Below the pieces are notes generated by a model that saw only the letters and a list, made by a program, of their open reading frames with translations, was not told the origin of the DNA and made no database searches. From Ruania alkalisoli (GTDB taxonomy: Bacteria; Actinomycetota; Actinomycetes; Actinomycetales; Beutenbergiaceae), in assembly GCF_014960965.1 (NCBI RefSeq), contig NZ_CP063169.1, positions 1,335,581 to 1,399,580 on the forward strand: a stretch of DNA of 64,000 nt, given 5' to 3'. The translations under genes were made by a program, and so were the position numbers. Of the stretch, positions 8,068 through 19,069 are shown in pieces. The number at the start of each line of letters is the position of its first letter. Position 1 is the stretch's first letter.

Positions 8068-9210
8068 TCAGCCCACGGGTGAGATCGCGAGCTTGCGCCC
8101 GGCGAGGCCGCGCTGGCGAGTCCCGAGCGTGCGGGCCACGTCACGCAGCACGATCGCGGCCTCCGAGTCGTCGTCAGAGGTGACCAGCGGGGCTCCCGAA
8201 TCCCCGCCCTCACGCAGTGCCACCTCCAGCGGCACCTGCCCCAGGAGGGGAACCTCGGCGCCGAGGGTCTCCGAGAGCTGGTCGGCGACCCGCTGGCCCC
8301 CACCGGCGCCGAAGACCTCCAAGCGGGAACCGTCCTGCTGCACCATCCAGGACATGTTCTCGATCACTCCGGCCACTCGCTGCTTGGTGGCCTGCGCCAT
8401 CGAACCCGCCCGCTCGGCCACCTCCGCGGCGGCGAGCTGTGGTGTGGTGACGACCAGCAGCTCAGCGTCCGGCAGCAACTGCGCCACCGAGATGGCGATG
8501 TCGCCTGTGCCCGGGGGCAGATCGAGCAGCAGCACGTCCAGGTCGCCCCAGAACACGTCCGCCAGGAACTGCTGCAACGCCCGGTGCAGCATGGGGCCAC
8601 GCCAGACGACGGCGCGACCGGGCTCGGTGAACATCCCGATCGAGATGACCTTCACGTCTCCGGCCACCGGCGGGAGGATCATGTCGTCCACCTTGGTGGG
8701 CGGCAGCTCCACCCCGAGCATCCGGGGCAGGGAGAAGCCGTACACATCCGCGTCCAGCACGCCCACCTTGAGACCGTCGGCGGCCATCGCAGCGGCAAGG
8801 TTCGCCGTCACGGTGGACTTGCCGACCCCGCCCTTGCCGGAGGCCACGGCGTAGACCTTGGTGAGGTTGTCCGGCTGTGAGAAGGGGATCACCGGCTCGG
8901 CCATCCCGCCACGGAGCTTGGTGCGCAGGGCAGTGCGTTCGTCGTCCGTCATGACGGTCATGCTCACCTCGGTGCGCGTGACACCCTCGACGGCGTTGGA
9001 CGCGTTGGTGACGTCCCGCGTGATGGTCTCGCGCAGTGGGCAGCCGGACGTCGTCAGGGCGATCGTGACCTGAACCGCCGCACCCGCATCGCCCTCCTCG
9101 AGCACGACGACGTCGCGCACCATGTCGAGGTCGGTGATCGGCCGCCGGATCTCCGGGTCGAGCACCGAGGTCATGGCTTCGCGGACGCGTGCGATGAGCG
9201 CTTCAGACAT
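8068..9210 (-). CDS. mrp: Mrp/NBP35-type iron-sulfur carrier ATPase
   Basis: A 380-residue protein with an N-terminal MIP18/DUF59 domain (about 1-90, with the motif TSGCPL) and a P-loop ATPase domain. The deviant Walker A is YAVASGKGGVGKSTV, followed by the switch segment VGVLDADVYGFSLP and later LLDLPPGTGD. The family assembles and transfers Fe-S clusters in the cytoplasm. The paired cysteines CxxC that bridge clusters in some homologues are not evident here. A TAGACT box sits 6 bases before the ATG, suggesting a leaderless mRNA. Confidence 0.92.
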   Translation of the reverse strand: MSEALIARVREAMTSVLDPEIRRPITDLDMVRDVVVLEEGDAGAAVQVTIALTTSGCPLRETITRDVTNASNAVEGVTRTEVSMTVMTDDERTALRTKLRGGMAEPVIPFSQPDNLTKVYAVASGKGGVGKSTVTANLAAAMAADGLKVGVLDADVYGFSLPRMLGVELPPTKVDDMILPPVAGDVKVISIGMFTEPGRAVVWRGPMLHRALQQFLADVFWGDLDVLLLDLPPGTGDIAISVAQLLPDAELLVVTTPQLAAAEVAERAGSMAQATKQRVAGVIENMSWMVQQDGSRLEVFGAGGGQRVADQLSETLGAEVPLLGQVPLEVALREGGDSGAPLVTSDDDSEAAIVLRDVARTLGTRQRGLAGRKLAISPVG

Positions 9211-9219
9211 GTCTCGAGT

Positions 9220-9810
9220 CTACGTCCGCGACTCGCTGCCGCCGTCCGCGGGTGTGGTCCCGGATACACCGTGGGACGTGGTCTCGCCCGGGGGTTGCTT
9301 GCCTGAGCCCGCCGGCTGCTCGTCCAGGGCGGGGACCTCTCGCTCGGCCTGCAGCTCCTCCAGCAGGCTGCGCAGTTCGCTGCGCACGAAGTCGCGGGTG
9401 GCGACGTCGTTCAGTGCCAACCGGAGAGAGGCCATCTCCCGCGCCAGGAACTCGGTGTCGGCGAGATTGCGTTCGGCCCGCTGCCGGTCCTGCTCGGCCG
9501 TGACCCTGTCGCGGTCGGTCTGCCGGTCCTGTGCCAGCAGGATCAGCGGTGCCGCGTAGGACGCCTGGAGCGAGAGCATCAGGGTGAGGAGGGTGAAGTT
9601 CAGCGCCCGTGGGTCGAACTGGAGCGACTCCGGTGCCAGCGAGTTCCATGCCAGCCACGTTCCGCAGAACAGCGTCATGTACAGCAGGAACCGCGGTGTT
9701 CCCATGAATGTGGCGATCGCCTCAGCGGCCTTGCCGAACGCGTCCTTGTTCCTGCGGCGGGGGAACAGGCGGCGCCGGTTCGTCCGTGGCGTGTCGAGAC
9801 GATCAGACAC
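9220..9810 (-). CDS. DUF1003 membrane protein
   Basis: This 196-residue protein has an Arg-rich N-terminus and two transmembrane helices (about 38-55 and 70-95) containing the DUF1003 signature LTLMLSLQASYAAPLILLAQ. A coiled-coil-like acidic region follows, then a disordered tail. Function is unknown; the family is often found beside Mg-transporter-like genes. It overlaps the upstream MgtE_N-CBS gene by 8 bases and ends just before mrp, so the three are likely one transcription unit. Confidence 0.9.
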   Translation of the reverse strand: MSDRLDTPRTNRRRLFPRRRNKDAFGKAAEAIATFMGTPRFLLYMTLFCGTWLAWNSLAPESLQFDPRALNFTLLTLMLSLQASYAAPLILLAQDRQTDRDRVTAEQDRQRAERNLADTEFLAREMASLRLALNDVATRDFVRSELRSLLEELQAEREVPALDEQPAGSGKQPPGETTSHGVSGTTPADGGSESRT

Positions 9811-11086
9811 CGTTGCCCCCCATCGCCGCGTCGGTCACCTCGTCGTCGGCCTCCCGCCAGTCCTCAGGGAGCAGGTGGTCGAGCACATCGTCAACGCTGA
9901 CGGCGCCGAGCAGCCGGCGCTGTTCGTCCACCACGGGCAGTGCTGTCAGGTTGTAGGTGGCCAGCAGCCGCGTGATCCGGCCGATCGGCGCTTGCGGGCC
10001 GACGGCTTCGATGTCCTTGTCCAGCAGGCCACCGATCGCCTCGTGCGGCGGCTCACGCAGCATCCGTTGCAGATGGATCACGCCGAGCAGCTTCCCGGTC
10101 GGGGTCTCCTGCGGCGGGCGGGTGACGAAGATCATCGCCGCCAGGGCGGGGGTGACGTCCTGGCGGCGCGCGTGTGCCAGAGCCGTTGCCACCGACGCTT
10201 CGGGTCCGAGCATCACCGGTTCGGTCGTCATCAGACCACCGGCGGTGTTGTCGTCGTAGACCAGCAGCCGGCGCACGTCCTCGGCCTCGTCCGGCTCCAT
10301 CAGATCCAGCAGTTCACTCGCCTTGTGCGTCGGGAGTTCGGCGATCAGGTCAGCCGCATCATCGGGCTGCATCTCGTCGAGCACCTGTGCTGCGCGCTGA
10401 GCGGCAAGGGCGGAGAGGATAGCCACCCGGTCGTCGTCACCGAGCTCTTCGAGGACATCGGCCAGCCGTTCGTCAGGCAACGCCGATGCCACCTCGATGC
10501 GTCGTCGTTCGGGCAGGTCGTGCACCACATCCGCGAGATCAGCGGGTTTGAGATCGTCCATCGTCGCGAGCAGGGCCGTCGCGCCCTGCTGCGCCGCTGA
10601 GGGCGCCAGCCCCGTGATGTCGTTGACGTCGATCACCGACGTGTGCCCACGCCCGAAGAAGCGGCGACCAGTGCCGGGCCGTTCGTCCCGGACGAACAGC
10701 TTGGTCACCAGCCAGTCGCGGTTGCGCTGCTGCTCCAAGCCGACGTCCTGAATGGTGACCTCCCCACTGCCGTCCCGCAGCGAGACCACGCGGTCGAGCA
10801 GCTGCCCCATCACGAGGGTCTCGGCCGCACGCCGCTGGAACCGGCGCAGGTTCAGCAGCCCGTTCGTGATGACGGCGCCCGGATCGATCGCCGTCACCCG
10901 GGAGAGCGGAAGGAACACCCGGCGTTTACCGGGGACCTCCACGACGAGCCCGACGGCGCGGGGTGCTTGGCGTACCCGCAGCAGCACCACCACATCGTGC
11001 ACCCGGCCCACACGGTCCCCGAGGGGGTCGAAGACGCCGATCCCGGCGAGCCGGGCGACGAAGATCCGCGTGGTGGTCGTGCTCAC
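9803..11086 (-). CDS. MgtE_N and CBS-pair protein lacking the transport channel
   Basis: A 427-residue soluble protein. It begins with a PRC-barrel-like domain, continues with an MgtE_N superhelical domain (LADVVHDLPERRRIEVASAL, repeated LADVLEELGDDD-type helices), and ends with a pair of CBS domains (GLMTTEPVMLGPEASV and LPVVDEQRRLLGAV). True MgtE transporters continue into five transmembrane helices; these are absent and the gene ends after the CBS pair. It may sense Mg2+ or nucleotides for a partner; the co-transcribed DUF1003 membrane protein is the obvious candidate. A TAGGCT box (11094-11099) lies 7 bases before GTG 11086. Confidence 0.88.
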   Translation of the reverse strand: MSTTTTRIFVARLAGIGVFDPLGDRVGRVHDVVVLLRVRQAPRAVGLVVEVPGKRRVFLPLSRVTAIDPGAVITNGLLNLRRFQRRAAETLVMGQLLDRVVSLRDGSGEVTIQDVGLEQQRNRDWLVTKLFVRDERPGTGRRFFGRGHTSVIDVNDITGLAPSAAQQGATALLATMDDLKPADLADVVHDLPERRRIEVASALPDERLADVLEELGDDDRVAILSALAAQRAAQVLDEMQPDDAADLIAELPTHKASELLDLMEPDEAEDVRRLLVYDDNTAGGLMTTEPVMLGPEASVATALAHARRQDVTPALAAMIFVTRPPQETPTGKLLGVIHLQRMLREPPHEAIGGLLDKDIEAVGPQAPIGRITRLLATYNLTALPVVDEQRRLLGAVSVDDVLDHLLPEDWREADDEVTDAAMGGNGV

Positions 11087-11210
11087 AGTGGTCAGCCTAT
11101 GTCAGCGGGGCCCCGCATGGGCAGATGGGCGAGGCGCGTGAACGCTGGAGTTTGACCCGACGGTGACGTTATGGATGACACGGCCGTTACTGGTGGGGGA
11201 CAATTGCCCC

Positions 11211-11720
11211 ATGCCAGCTATGAATCCGACCGACCCGCGGGCCGGGATGCAGCCGCGCGGTGAAGAGATCGCCACCTACGACAGCTACCTCGAGGCCCAG
11301 CGTGCGGTCGACTTCCTCGCGGACCGCGAGTTCCAGGTGAGTGCCGTGACCATCGTCGGCACCGACCTGAAGATGGTGGAGCGGATCACGGGCCGGCGCA
11401 CCTACCCGAACGTCGCGCTGCGGGGCGCGGCTTCTGGTGCCTACTTCGGTTTCTTCATCGGCATCCTGCTGTATCTCTTCGGTGGGGACCTTGTGACGGC
11501 GCTGCTTCCGGCGCTGTTGCTCGGCGCCGGGGCGGGGATGCTGTTCGCCGTGATTGCCTATGCGATGTCCGGCGGCAAGCGTGACTTCACCTCCACCTCT
11601 CAGGTGGTGGCAGGATCCTTCGCGATCCTGTGCCTCGCAGAGAAGGCGTCCGCGGCCCGCGAGCTGCTCGGAACGCTGGCGCAGGAGCGTGGCGCCGAGC
11701 CGCCCTCCTTCGGCAGCTGA
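11211..11720 (+). CDS. general stress protein 17M-like membrane protein
   Basis: 169 residues. The N-terminus (EEIATYDSYLEAQRAVDFLADREF and on to about residue 50) is the YflT/GS17M-type alpha-beta domain. Two glycine-rich transmembrane helices follow (AYFGFFIGILLYLF and LLLGAGAGMLFAVIAYAM). The cellular role is unknown; homologues are stress-induced. I start at ATG 11211; GACAAT at 11199-11204 stands 6 bases before it, so the mRNA may be leaderless. It diverges from the MgtE_N-CBS gene. Confidence 0.85.
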   Translation: MPAMNPTDPRAGMQPRGEEIATYDSYLEAQRAVDFLADREFQVSAVTIVGTDLKMVERITGRRTYPNVALRGAASGAYFGFFIGILLYLFGGDLVTALLPALLLGAGAGMLFAVIAYAMSGGKRDFTSTSQVVAGSFAILCLAEKASAARELLGTLAQERGAEPPSFGS

Positions 11721-11787
11721 CGACGGACCCAGAACTGACGACTGACCCGGTTGCGGTCGACGAGCCGGCATCACCGCTCGCGGACGA

Positions 11788-13251
11788 TCACCCCACCCGC
11801 TCGGCCACCAGGAACCCACCGGCGTCGAGCACCTCGGTGAACACGCTTCCGGGGAACTTCGCAGTCGCGTAGGCGACCACGTCCTGCGGAGGATCCTGGC
11901 CGTAGACACCGGAGCCTGTGTGCACGACGACGTAGTCGACCGGATCGGGACCCACGGCTGCGCTGACGTTGCCCACCCAGTACACCGTGGTGCGGGGCGC
12001 TAGATAGGCCATGAGCGTGATGTCGGTGGCGACGCTCGCCCCGTCAGGGATCGCCGCGAGTACCTGCTCGGCGCCCGCGACGTCGGCCGAGTCACGGTAA
12101 TAGCCGGCATCGGCGAGCCGCCACAGCGGGAACTGGGTGGTGATGGCCACCGCCAGTGCCAGCAGGCCCGCACCGATCGCCGCGGCGTAGCGCCGCCATC
12201 TCAGGACCAGCAGCGCATCGACGGTGGCGCACAGCACCACCGGCATCAGGATCGCTGAATAGTGCCAGTCGGTGCTCCAGTGGAACGGCACGTCCGAGCT
12301 CAGGCGCCACGCGAAGGTGGGCAGCGTGATCAGCGCGAGCGGGCTGCGCAGGGCGAGGAACGCCGTCGGCAGGAACACCATGACCACCAGGCTCGCCTTC
12401 GCGCCCGCACCGGTGAACAAGGTCCCGACGGCGGCACCCGGGTCAGCAAGTAGCGTCGCCACGATCGAATCGTCGGCGTAGTCCCACACCCCGTCCGGGT
12501 TCAGGGCCGGGAGGATCACCTGCGTGACCAGCACGAACGCCCCCACCCCACCGACGGCGGTTACCAGACCGAGCCGACGTGATCCACGCAGCGCGGCGAC
12601 CACGCCCACCATCGCCACCGTCAGGCCGAGATCCTCCTTGATTCCCAGCAACGGCAACGCCCACAGCACGGCCGCCCGATGGTCGCGCCGCACCAGCGCC
12701 GCGCAGCTGGCGGTCAGGAAGGGGAGTGCGAGTGCGATCTCGTGGAACTGGGACGCCACGGCGCTCTGCAGCCCCCACGAGAGTCCGTACGCGAGACCGA
12801 TGAGTGAACCGGCACCTACTCCCAGGTGCCGGACCGTGCACCCGGTGAGCACGGCCGCTGAGATCCCGATCAGCACGTTCTGCAGCACCAGCAGGGTCAG
12901 CCCGGAGGGTGCGACGGCGTAGAAGGGAGCCAGGAGCGCCAGGAGCGGGTGAAAGTGATCGCCGAGGAGCATGAACCCCTCACCCTTGATCGGGACGATC
13001 GGACTGCGCACCTCCGCATAGGCGCGCAGCAGCTGGGTGAAGATGCCCAGGTCCCAGGAGGGTGACTCGAAGCGTGCCCACTGCCGTACCGAGAACAGCA
13101 CATACACGGCGCTGGTGAGTACACCCACGGCCGCCGCGGTCAGCAGGCGCGGGCGGCCACGTACTCCGCCCCACCGGCCCCCGGGCTCGGGTGAGGTGAT
13201 CTCGTCGGCGGAAGGGCCGCCGTCGGGGAGGGCAGGTTCGGTGTCCGGCAC
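11788..13251 (-). CDS. DUF2079 polytopic membrane protein
   Basis: About 487 residues with roughly ten hydrophobic segments, a long cytoplasmic N-terminus and a C-terminal soluble part. Characteristic DUF2079 segments are WDLGIFTQLLRAYA near the N-terminus and GDHFHPLLALLAPFY. The family resembles GT-C membrane glycosyltransferases, but its substrate is unknown. I choose GTG 13251, which falls 4 bases after the pepP stop on the same strand. The ribosome site is weak, so translational coupling to pepP is likely. Confidence 0.85.
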   Translation of the reverse strand: MPDTEPALPDGGPSADEITSPEPGGRWGGVRGRPRLLTAAAVGVLTSAVYVLFSVRQWARFESPSWDLGIFTQLLRAYAEVRSPIVPIKGEGFMLLGDHFHPLLALLAPFYAVAPSGLTLLVLQNVLIGISAAVLTGCTVRHLGVGAGSLIGLAYGLSWGLQSAVASQFHEIALALPFLTASCAALVRRDHRAAVLWALPLLGIKEDLGLTVAMVGVVAALRGSRRLGLVTAVGGVGAFVLVTQVILPALNPDGVWDYADDSIVATLLADPGAAVGTLFTGAGAKASLVVMVFLPTAFLALRSPLALITLPTFAWRLSSDVPFHWSTDWHYSAILMPVVLCATVDALLVLRWRRYAAAIGAGLLALAVAITTQFPLWRLADAGYYRDSADVAGAEQVLAAIPDGASVATDITLMAYLAPRTTVYWVGNVSAAVGPDPVDYVVVHTGSGVYGQDPPQDVVAYATAKFPGSVFTEVLDAGGFLVAERVG

Positions 13252-13255
13252 GTGC

Positions 13256-14818
13256 TCAGGAACGCAACGAGGCCATCCAGGCCTCCACCTCATCGGACCG
13301 CCGGGGCAGAGCTGCGGAGAGATTCTCCACACCGGTGGCGGTGACCAGCACGTCGTCCTCGATGCGGACCCCGATCCCGCGGTTCTCCGGCGGAACTGCC
13401 TCGTCGTCGGCCTTGAAGTACAGGCCCGGTTCGATCGTGAAGACCATCCCTGGCACCAGCTCGGCATCGAGGTACATCTCGCGGCGAGCCTGGGCGCAGT
13501 CGTGCACGTCGAGGCCGAGATGGTGACTCGTCCCGTGCGGCATCCACCGGCGGTGCTGTTGCCCATCCGGGGTGAGTGCTTCCTCGGCGCTGACCGGGAG
13601 CAGGCCCCACTCGGCGAGCCGGTGCGCCAGCACGGTCACGGCGGCTGTGTGCACGTCGCGGAACTTCAGGCCAGGCTTCGCGGCGGCGAACGCCGCGTCG
13701 GCGGCATCGAGCACGGCCTGGTAGATCCGGCGCTGGACGTCGGTGAAGGTACCGTCGACCGGCAGAGTGCGGGTGACGTCGGCGGTGTAGAGGGAATCGA
13801 CCTCCACACCGGCATCGACGAGGACCAGCTCACCGGAGCGCACCGGACCGTCGTTGCGGATCCAGTGCAGGGTGGTGGCGTGGTCCCCGGCGGCGGCGAT
13901 GGTGTCGTAGCCGGTGCCATTGCCCTCCTCCCGGGCGCGGGCGCCGAATGCTCCCTCGATCACACGCTCGCCGCGGCGGTGCCCGGTGGCGCGAGGGAGC
14001 GCTCGGACGATGTCGGCGAAACCCTCGATGGTGGCGTTCACGGCGAGCCGGAGCTCGTTGACCTCCCACTCGTCCTTGACCAGCCGCAGCTCGGAGAGTG
14101 CCTCAGCAAGAGCAGCGTCCTCGGCGGCTCGCGCCTCGACGACCTCGGCACCGGTCTCCTGCCCCGTGGCCGCACGTACGGACTCGACGAGGGCGGTCAC
14201 GGCCTCGTCCGCCTCCGGGACCACCCGCAGGCGGACCTGACCGGCGTCCTTGGCGAGAGCGTCGCCGAGCTCGTCGATGTGTGCGCAGCGTATGCCAGTC
14301 CGAGCTTCCAGCTCCTCCAGCGTCGGCCGGGCACCGACCCAGAACTCCCCGTAGCGGGCGTCAGCGTAGAACTCCTCGGTGTCACGGGCCGCGAGCGGGC
14401 GGAAGTACAGGACGGCCTCGTGGCCGCCGCCTAGCTCCGGGTGCAGGACGAGGACGGCGTCCGGTTCTTCGTCCGTGCCCAGACCGGTCAGGTGCGCGAA
14501 GGCCGAGTGGGGGCGGAACCGGTAGTCGGTGTCATTCGAGCGGACCTTCAGCGGCCCGGCTGGGAGCACCAGCCGGTCACCGGGGAAGAGGTCGCTGAGC
14601 CGTTCCCGGCGGCCCTGGGCATGGTCGGCGACACCAGCCCGGGAGGGCGAGTCGCGGCGACGGGGTGCCCAGTCGGAGGCGATGAAGGCGCGGAAAGCGT
14701 CCGAGCTCGGGCGCTGGGATCGGTTCGAGCCTCGATCGGCGAGCTGTTGCCCGGTGCTGCCCTGCTCGTCGCGCCCGCTCGGTTCGGTGGGCGTGGTGAC
14801 GTCCTCGGAAGAGACCAT
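13256..14818 (-). CDS. pepP: Xaa-Pro aminopeptidase, M24B family
   Basis: A 520-residue metallopeptidase that removes an N-terminal residue preceding proline. After a disordered stretch of about 60 residues comes the AMP_N domain (about 75-215), then the pita-bread catalytic domain. Metal ligands are visible: D335 in LVDAGVEVDS and the Asp in YTADVTR, the His in HGTSHHLGLDVHD, the Glu in IEPGLYF and the Glu in GVRIEDD. The start ATG 14818 gives the usual length. The gene diverges from the PHP-domain gene. Confidence 0.93.
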   Translation of the reverse strand: MVSSEDVTTPTEPSGRDEQGSTGQQLADRGSNRSQRPSSDAFRAFIASDWAPRRRDSPSRAGVADHAQGRRERLSDLFPGDRLVLPAGPLKVRSNDTDYRFRPHSAFAHLTGLGTDEEPDAVLVLHPELGGGHEAVLYFRPLAARDTEEFYADARYGEFWVGARPTLEELEARTGIRCAHIDELGDALAKDAGQVRLRVVPEADEAVTALVESVRAATGQETGAEVVEARAAEDAALAEALSELRLVKDEWEVNELRLAVNATIEGFADIVRALPRATGHRRGERVIEGAFGARAREEGNGTGYDTIAAAGDHATTLHWIRNDGPVRSGELVLVDAGVEVDSLYTADVTRTLPVDGTFTDVQRRIYQAVLDAADAAFAAAKPGLKFRDVHTAAVTVLAHRLAEWGLLPVSAEEALTPDGQQHRRWMPHGTSHHLGLDVHDCAQARREMYLDAELVPGMVFTIEPGLYFKADDEAVPPENRGIGVRIEDDVLVTATGVENLSAALPRRSDEVEAWMASLRS

Positions 14819-14917
14819 GCACCCATGATCGCAAACCCCGGCGCACGATGCGGATCGGCGCCGGCACGATGGGCCGGGCACCCGGCGGTTGTGCCTGCGT
14901 CTCGTATGCTGAACAGC

Positions 14918-15760
14918 GTGCGCATCGATCTCCACACGCATTCGCGCGTGTCCGACGGAACCTCCGCGCCCGCCGATCTGCTGGCTGAGGCCGCGACCGC
15001 CGGGCTCGACGTGGTGGCCCTGACCGACCACGACACCACCGCCGGGTGGGATGAGGCGGCGGCCGCGGTGCCGGAGACGGGAGTGGGGCTGCTGCGCGGT
15101 GCCGAGATCTCCTGTACGGCAGGAGGAATCAGCGTGCACCTGCTCAGCTATCTGCACGACCCCGGCGACGCTCCCCTCGCCGCCGAGCTCGAACGTTCGC
15201 GTACGTCCCGGGACGGCAGGGCCCGGGCCATCGTGGACCGGCTCACCGACGACTTCGACATTTCGTGGGAGGACGTCGCCGCCCAGGCGGCTGACGGGGC
15301 CACTCTCGGCCGCCCGCACATCGCCGACGCGCTCGTGGCAGCCGGTGTGGTGCCGGACCGGTCGGCCGCCTTCGCCTCGATCCTGGCGCCGTCGAGTCGC
15401 TACTACGTGCGCTACCACGCCCCGGACGCCGTCGAGGCGGTCCGGATGGTGCGGGCAGCGGGTGGAGTGCCGGTGTTCGCGCACCCGCGAGCGAGTGTGC
15501 GGGGGCGGATCGTCGCCGACGACGTCGTGCGTGAGATGGCGGATGCGGGGCTGGCCGGCCTGGAGGTCGACCACCGCGACCACACCGGTGCCGACCGGGC
15601 CCGGTTGCGGGCGCTCGCCGGTGAGCTGGGACTGTTCGTCACCGGGGCGAGCGACTACCACGGAGTCGGCAAGCCGAACCGCCTGGGGGAGGAGACGTCG
15701 TCGGAAGCCGTGCTTGATGCGATTGCGGCCGCTGGATCGCTGGGGGTGCTGTTCCCGTGA
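14918..15760 (+). CDS. PHP-domain metal-dependent phosphoesterase
   Basis: About 280 residues of the PHP superfamily. Metal-binding motifs are in order: HTHSRVSDG, LTDHDTTAGW, an AEISC motif, PHIADAL, FAHPR and GASDYHG. The family includes RNase AM/TrpH-like enzymes that hydrolyse 5' phosphates or small nucleotides. GTG 14918 stands 7 bases after TATGCT (14905-14910), which points to a leaderless mRNA; an in-frame ATG at 14906 lies within that box and is less likely. It overlaps marC by 4 bases. Confidence 0.9.
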   Translation: MRIDLHTHSRVSDGTSAPADLLAEAATAGLDVVALTDHDTTAGWDEAAAAVPETGVGLLRGAEISCTAGGISVHLLSYLHDPGDAPLAAELERSRTSRDGRARAIVDRLTDDFDISWEDVAAQAADGATLGRPHIADALVAAGVVPDRSAAFASILAPSSRYYVRYHAPDAVEAVRMVRAAGGVPVFAHPRASVRGRIVADDVVREMADAGLAGLEVDHRDHTGADRARLRALAGELGLFVTGASDYHGVGKPNRLGEETSSEAVLDAIAAAGSLGVLFP

Positions 15761-16374
15761 GCGCAGTGATCGACGGGACCTTGTTCGCCACCACGTTCCT
15801 GACGTTGTTCGTGATCATGGACCCGCCCGGGACGGTGCCGGTCTTTCTGGCGTTGACATCCACTATGACCGCCAAACAGCGCGCGAAGGCGGCGCTTCAG
15901 GCGGTGAGCGTGGCGTTCGGGGTGATCGTGGTGTTCATGCTGTTCGGCCAGCACCTGCTGAACTTCCTGCACATCTCGGTGCCGGCGCTGCAGGCCTCAG
16001 GCGGTTTGTTGCTACTCCTGGTGGCGATGGACCTGCTTACCGGTAAGACCGAGGAACCGACGCCGTCGGGAAAGGTGAACGTGGCACTGGTTCCGCTGGG
16101 GACGCCGTTGCTGGCCGGCCCGGGTGCGATCGTCGCCGCGATGCTCGCGGTCCAGGGGTCCGAGGGCAGTGCGGCTGAGTGGGCCGCGATCGTGGCCGCG
16201 ATCGTGGCCGTGCACCTCTGCCTGTTCCTGGCCATGCGGTTCGCCGGCATCATCCACCGGGTGCTGGGTGAGGGAGGCACCATCTTGGTGACGAGGATCG
16301 CGGGCCTGCTGCTGGCGGCCATCGCGGTGCAACTCATCGCCGATGCGGTGCGGGCGTTCGTGCTGGCGGGCTGA
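15757..16374 (+). CDS. MarC-family integral membrane protein
   Basis: 205 residues with six hydrophobic helices. The MarC/UPF0056 signatures are the early segment LFVIMDPPGTVPVFLAL and the later segment LVPLGTPLLAGPGAI. Despite the name, a role in multiple antibiotic resistance was not upheld; the function is unknown. GTG 15757 overlaps the PHP gene stop by 4 bases. A very long hairpin terminator follows. Confidence 0.93.
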   Translation: MSAVIDGTLFATTFLTLFVIMDPPGTVPVFLALTSTMTAKQRAKAALQAVSVAFGVIVVFMLFGQHLLNFLHISVPALQASGGLLLLLVAMDLLTGKTEEPTPSGKVNVALVPLGTPLLAGPGAIVAAMLAVQGSEGSAAEWAAIVAAIVAVHLCLFLAMRFAGIIHRVLGEGGTILVTRIAGLLLAAIAVQLIADAVRAFVLAG

Positions 16375-16428
16375 AGCCCTCGGGGTGGGTCCTCGCTGAG
16401 GTCATCGCTACCGTCGGCATGGTTGTCC

Positions 16429-16478
16429 GGGTGAGGTTGTCGTCGATACTGGCGCCAGGATCGACGACAACCTCACCC
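16429..16478. terminator. 50-base near-perfect palindrome, bidirectional terminator
   Basis: The arms 16429-16447 and 16460-16478 are perfect 19-base complements (core GTGAGGTTGTCGTCGAT). The 12-base centre contains another perfect palindrome, CTGGCGCCAG, so nearly all 50 bases pair. It lies between the convergent marC and helicase genes and can serve both strands. No T-run is present. Confidence 0.85.
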
Positions 16479-16497
16479 ACGTGATGCTGGGATCGTG

Positions 16498-18093
<1,596 letters not shown>

Positions 18094-18311
18094 GGATGTG
18101 AACCTGTTCGCTTCTCGGTGGATCGCGCCGCACGCCTGCGCCCACGCTGCGCGGGGCGGACGAGTCTCACCTGGTCGTGGTAGCCGATCGCAGAATGTCA
18201 GTGCCAGCCGTGCTGGCGAATATCGCGTGATCTACCTGTTCGGGCGACCGGGCAACCGTGTACGCCATCCATGCTACTGCCTGGGTGGGCCGATCCCGCC
18301 GTTGGTGTGCG

Positions 18312-19049
18312 CTACACCTCCTTCCGTGCTGCTGGTGTGCGTCGCACGCCGACGGCGATCAGATATCCCAGGGTCCAGAACTCGCCCACGGTGGCGGGCA
18401 CGGTGAGCAGACCAGCGAGCGTGCCTGCTCCCGGCAGGAGATAGGCCACGAACGCACTCAGCAGGTAGCCCGCGCCACCGACCAACAGCGTCCAGCCGAG
18501 CGGGGCCGGCAGCCAACCCGAGGTGAGGACCAGGTGGCCCATCGGGATCAGCCAGAGGCCGAAGAACGGGGTGCCTGCACTCCAGAAGTGGTCGGCGATG
18601 ACATAGGAGAGCTGCACCGTCCCGGCGGGATCCCCGGCGATTGCGCTCCCCGGGTCTGCGGCCACTGAGGCTGCAGTGGCCAGCAGAGTGGCGCTTCCCA
18701 TGATCGCTACGGCGTTCATCAGCCCGAAAACTGCGAGCGCGGCCGCGGCGAACGGGCTCATAGTCCGGAAGAGGCGATAGAACCACACAGCGGTGAGCGT
18801 CTGGGCGATGACAGCGCCCATTTCCAAGGCGACACCGAATCGGGTGAGGACAGAGTGTGCGTTCAGGTTCGCCAGCGTGGCAGCAGCATCGTCGGGGACG
18901 AACAGCTGGCTGCGGATCGCCAGGAAGCCCAGCATCCCCGTCACGCCGAGGCCCAGGTAGAGCAGCCCGGTGATGCGTGCCGTCCGGACGCGCGTGCGCT
19001 GCTCGTCGGCCTCGTTCGTGCCCAGGGCGGGCGGTGTGGTCGTGGTCAT
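18312..19049 (-). CDS. DUF4386-like membrane protein, TetR-controlled
   Basis: 245 residues with about six transmembrane helices (first: ITGLLYLGLGVTGMLGFLAI). The pattern and length match DUF4386 proteins, whose function is unknown. The gene diverges from a TetR regulator, and the 104-base gap contains two copies of a TTACG-N-CGTAA-type palindrome, so it is most likely the regulator's target. The ribosome site is CAGGAG, 8 bases before the ATG. Confidence 0.8.
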   Translation of the reverse strand: MTTTTPPALGTNEADEQRTRVRTARITGLLYLGLGVTGMLGFLAIRSQLFVPDDAAATLANLNAHSVLTRFGVALEMGAVIAQTLTAVWFYRLFRTMSPFAAAALAVFGLMNAVAIMGSATLLATAASVAADPGSAIAGDPAGTVQLSYVIADHFWSAGTPFFGLWLIPMGHLVLTSGWLPAPLGWTLLVGGAGYLLSAFVAYLLPGAGTLAGLLTVPATVGEFWTLGYLIAVGVRRTPAARKEV

Positions 19050-19069
19050 GGCGATCTCCTGTCGTGGTT

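Noticed and set aside
13256-15661. Extension of pepP to an 801-residue protein reading through the PHP gene region
   Set aside because: The upstream part is antisense to the PHP-domain gene; the M24 protein of normal length starts at ATG 14818.
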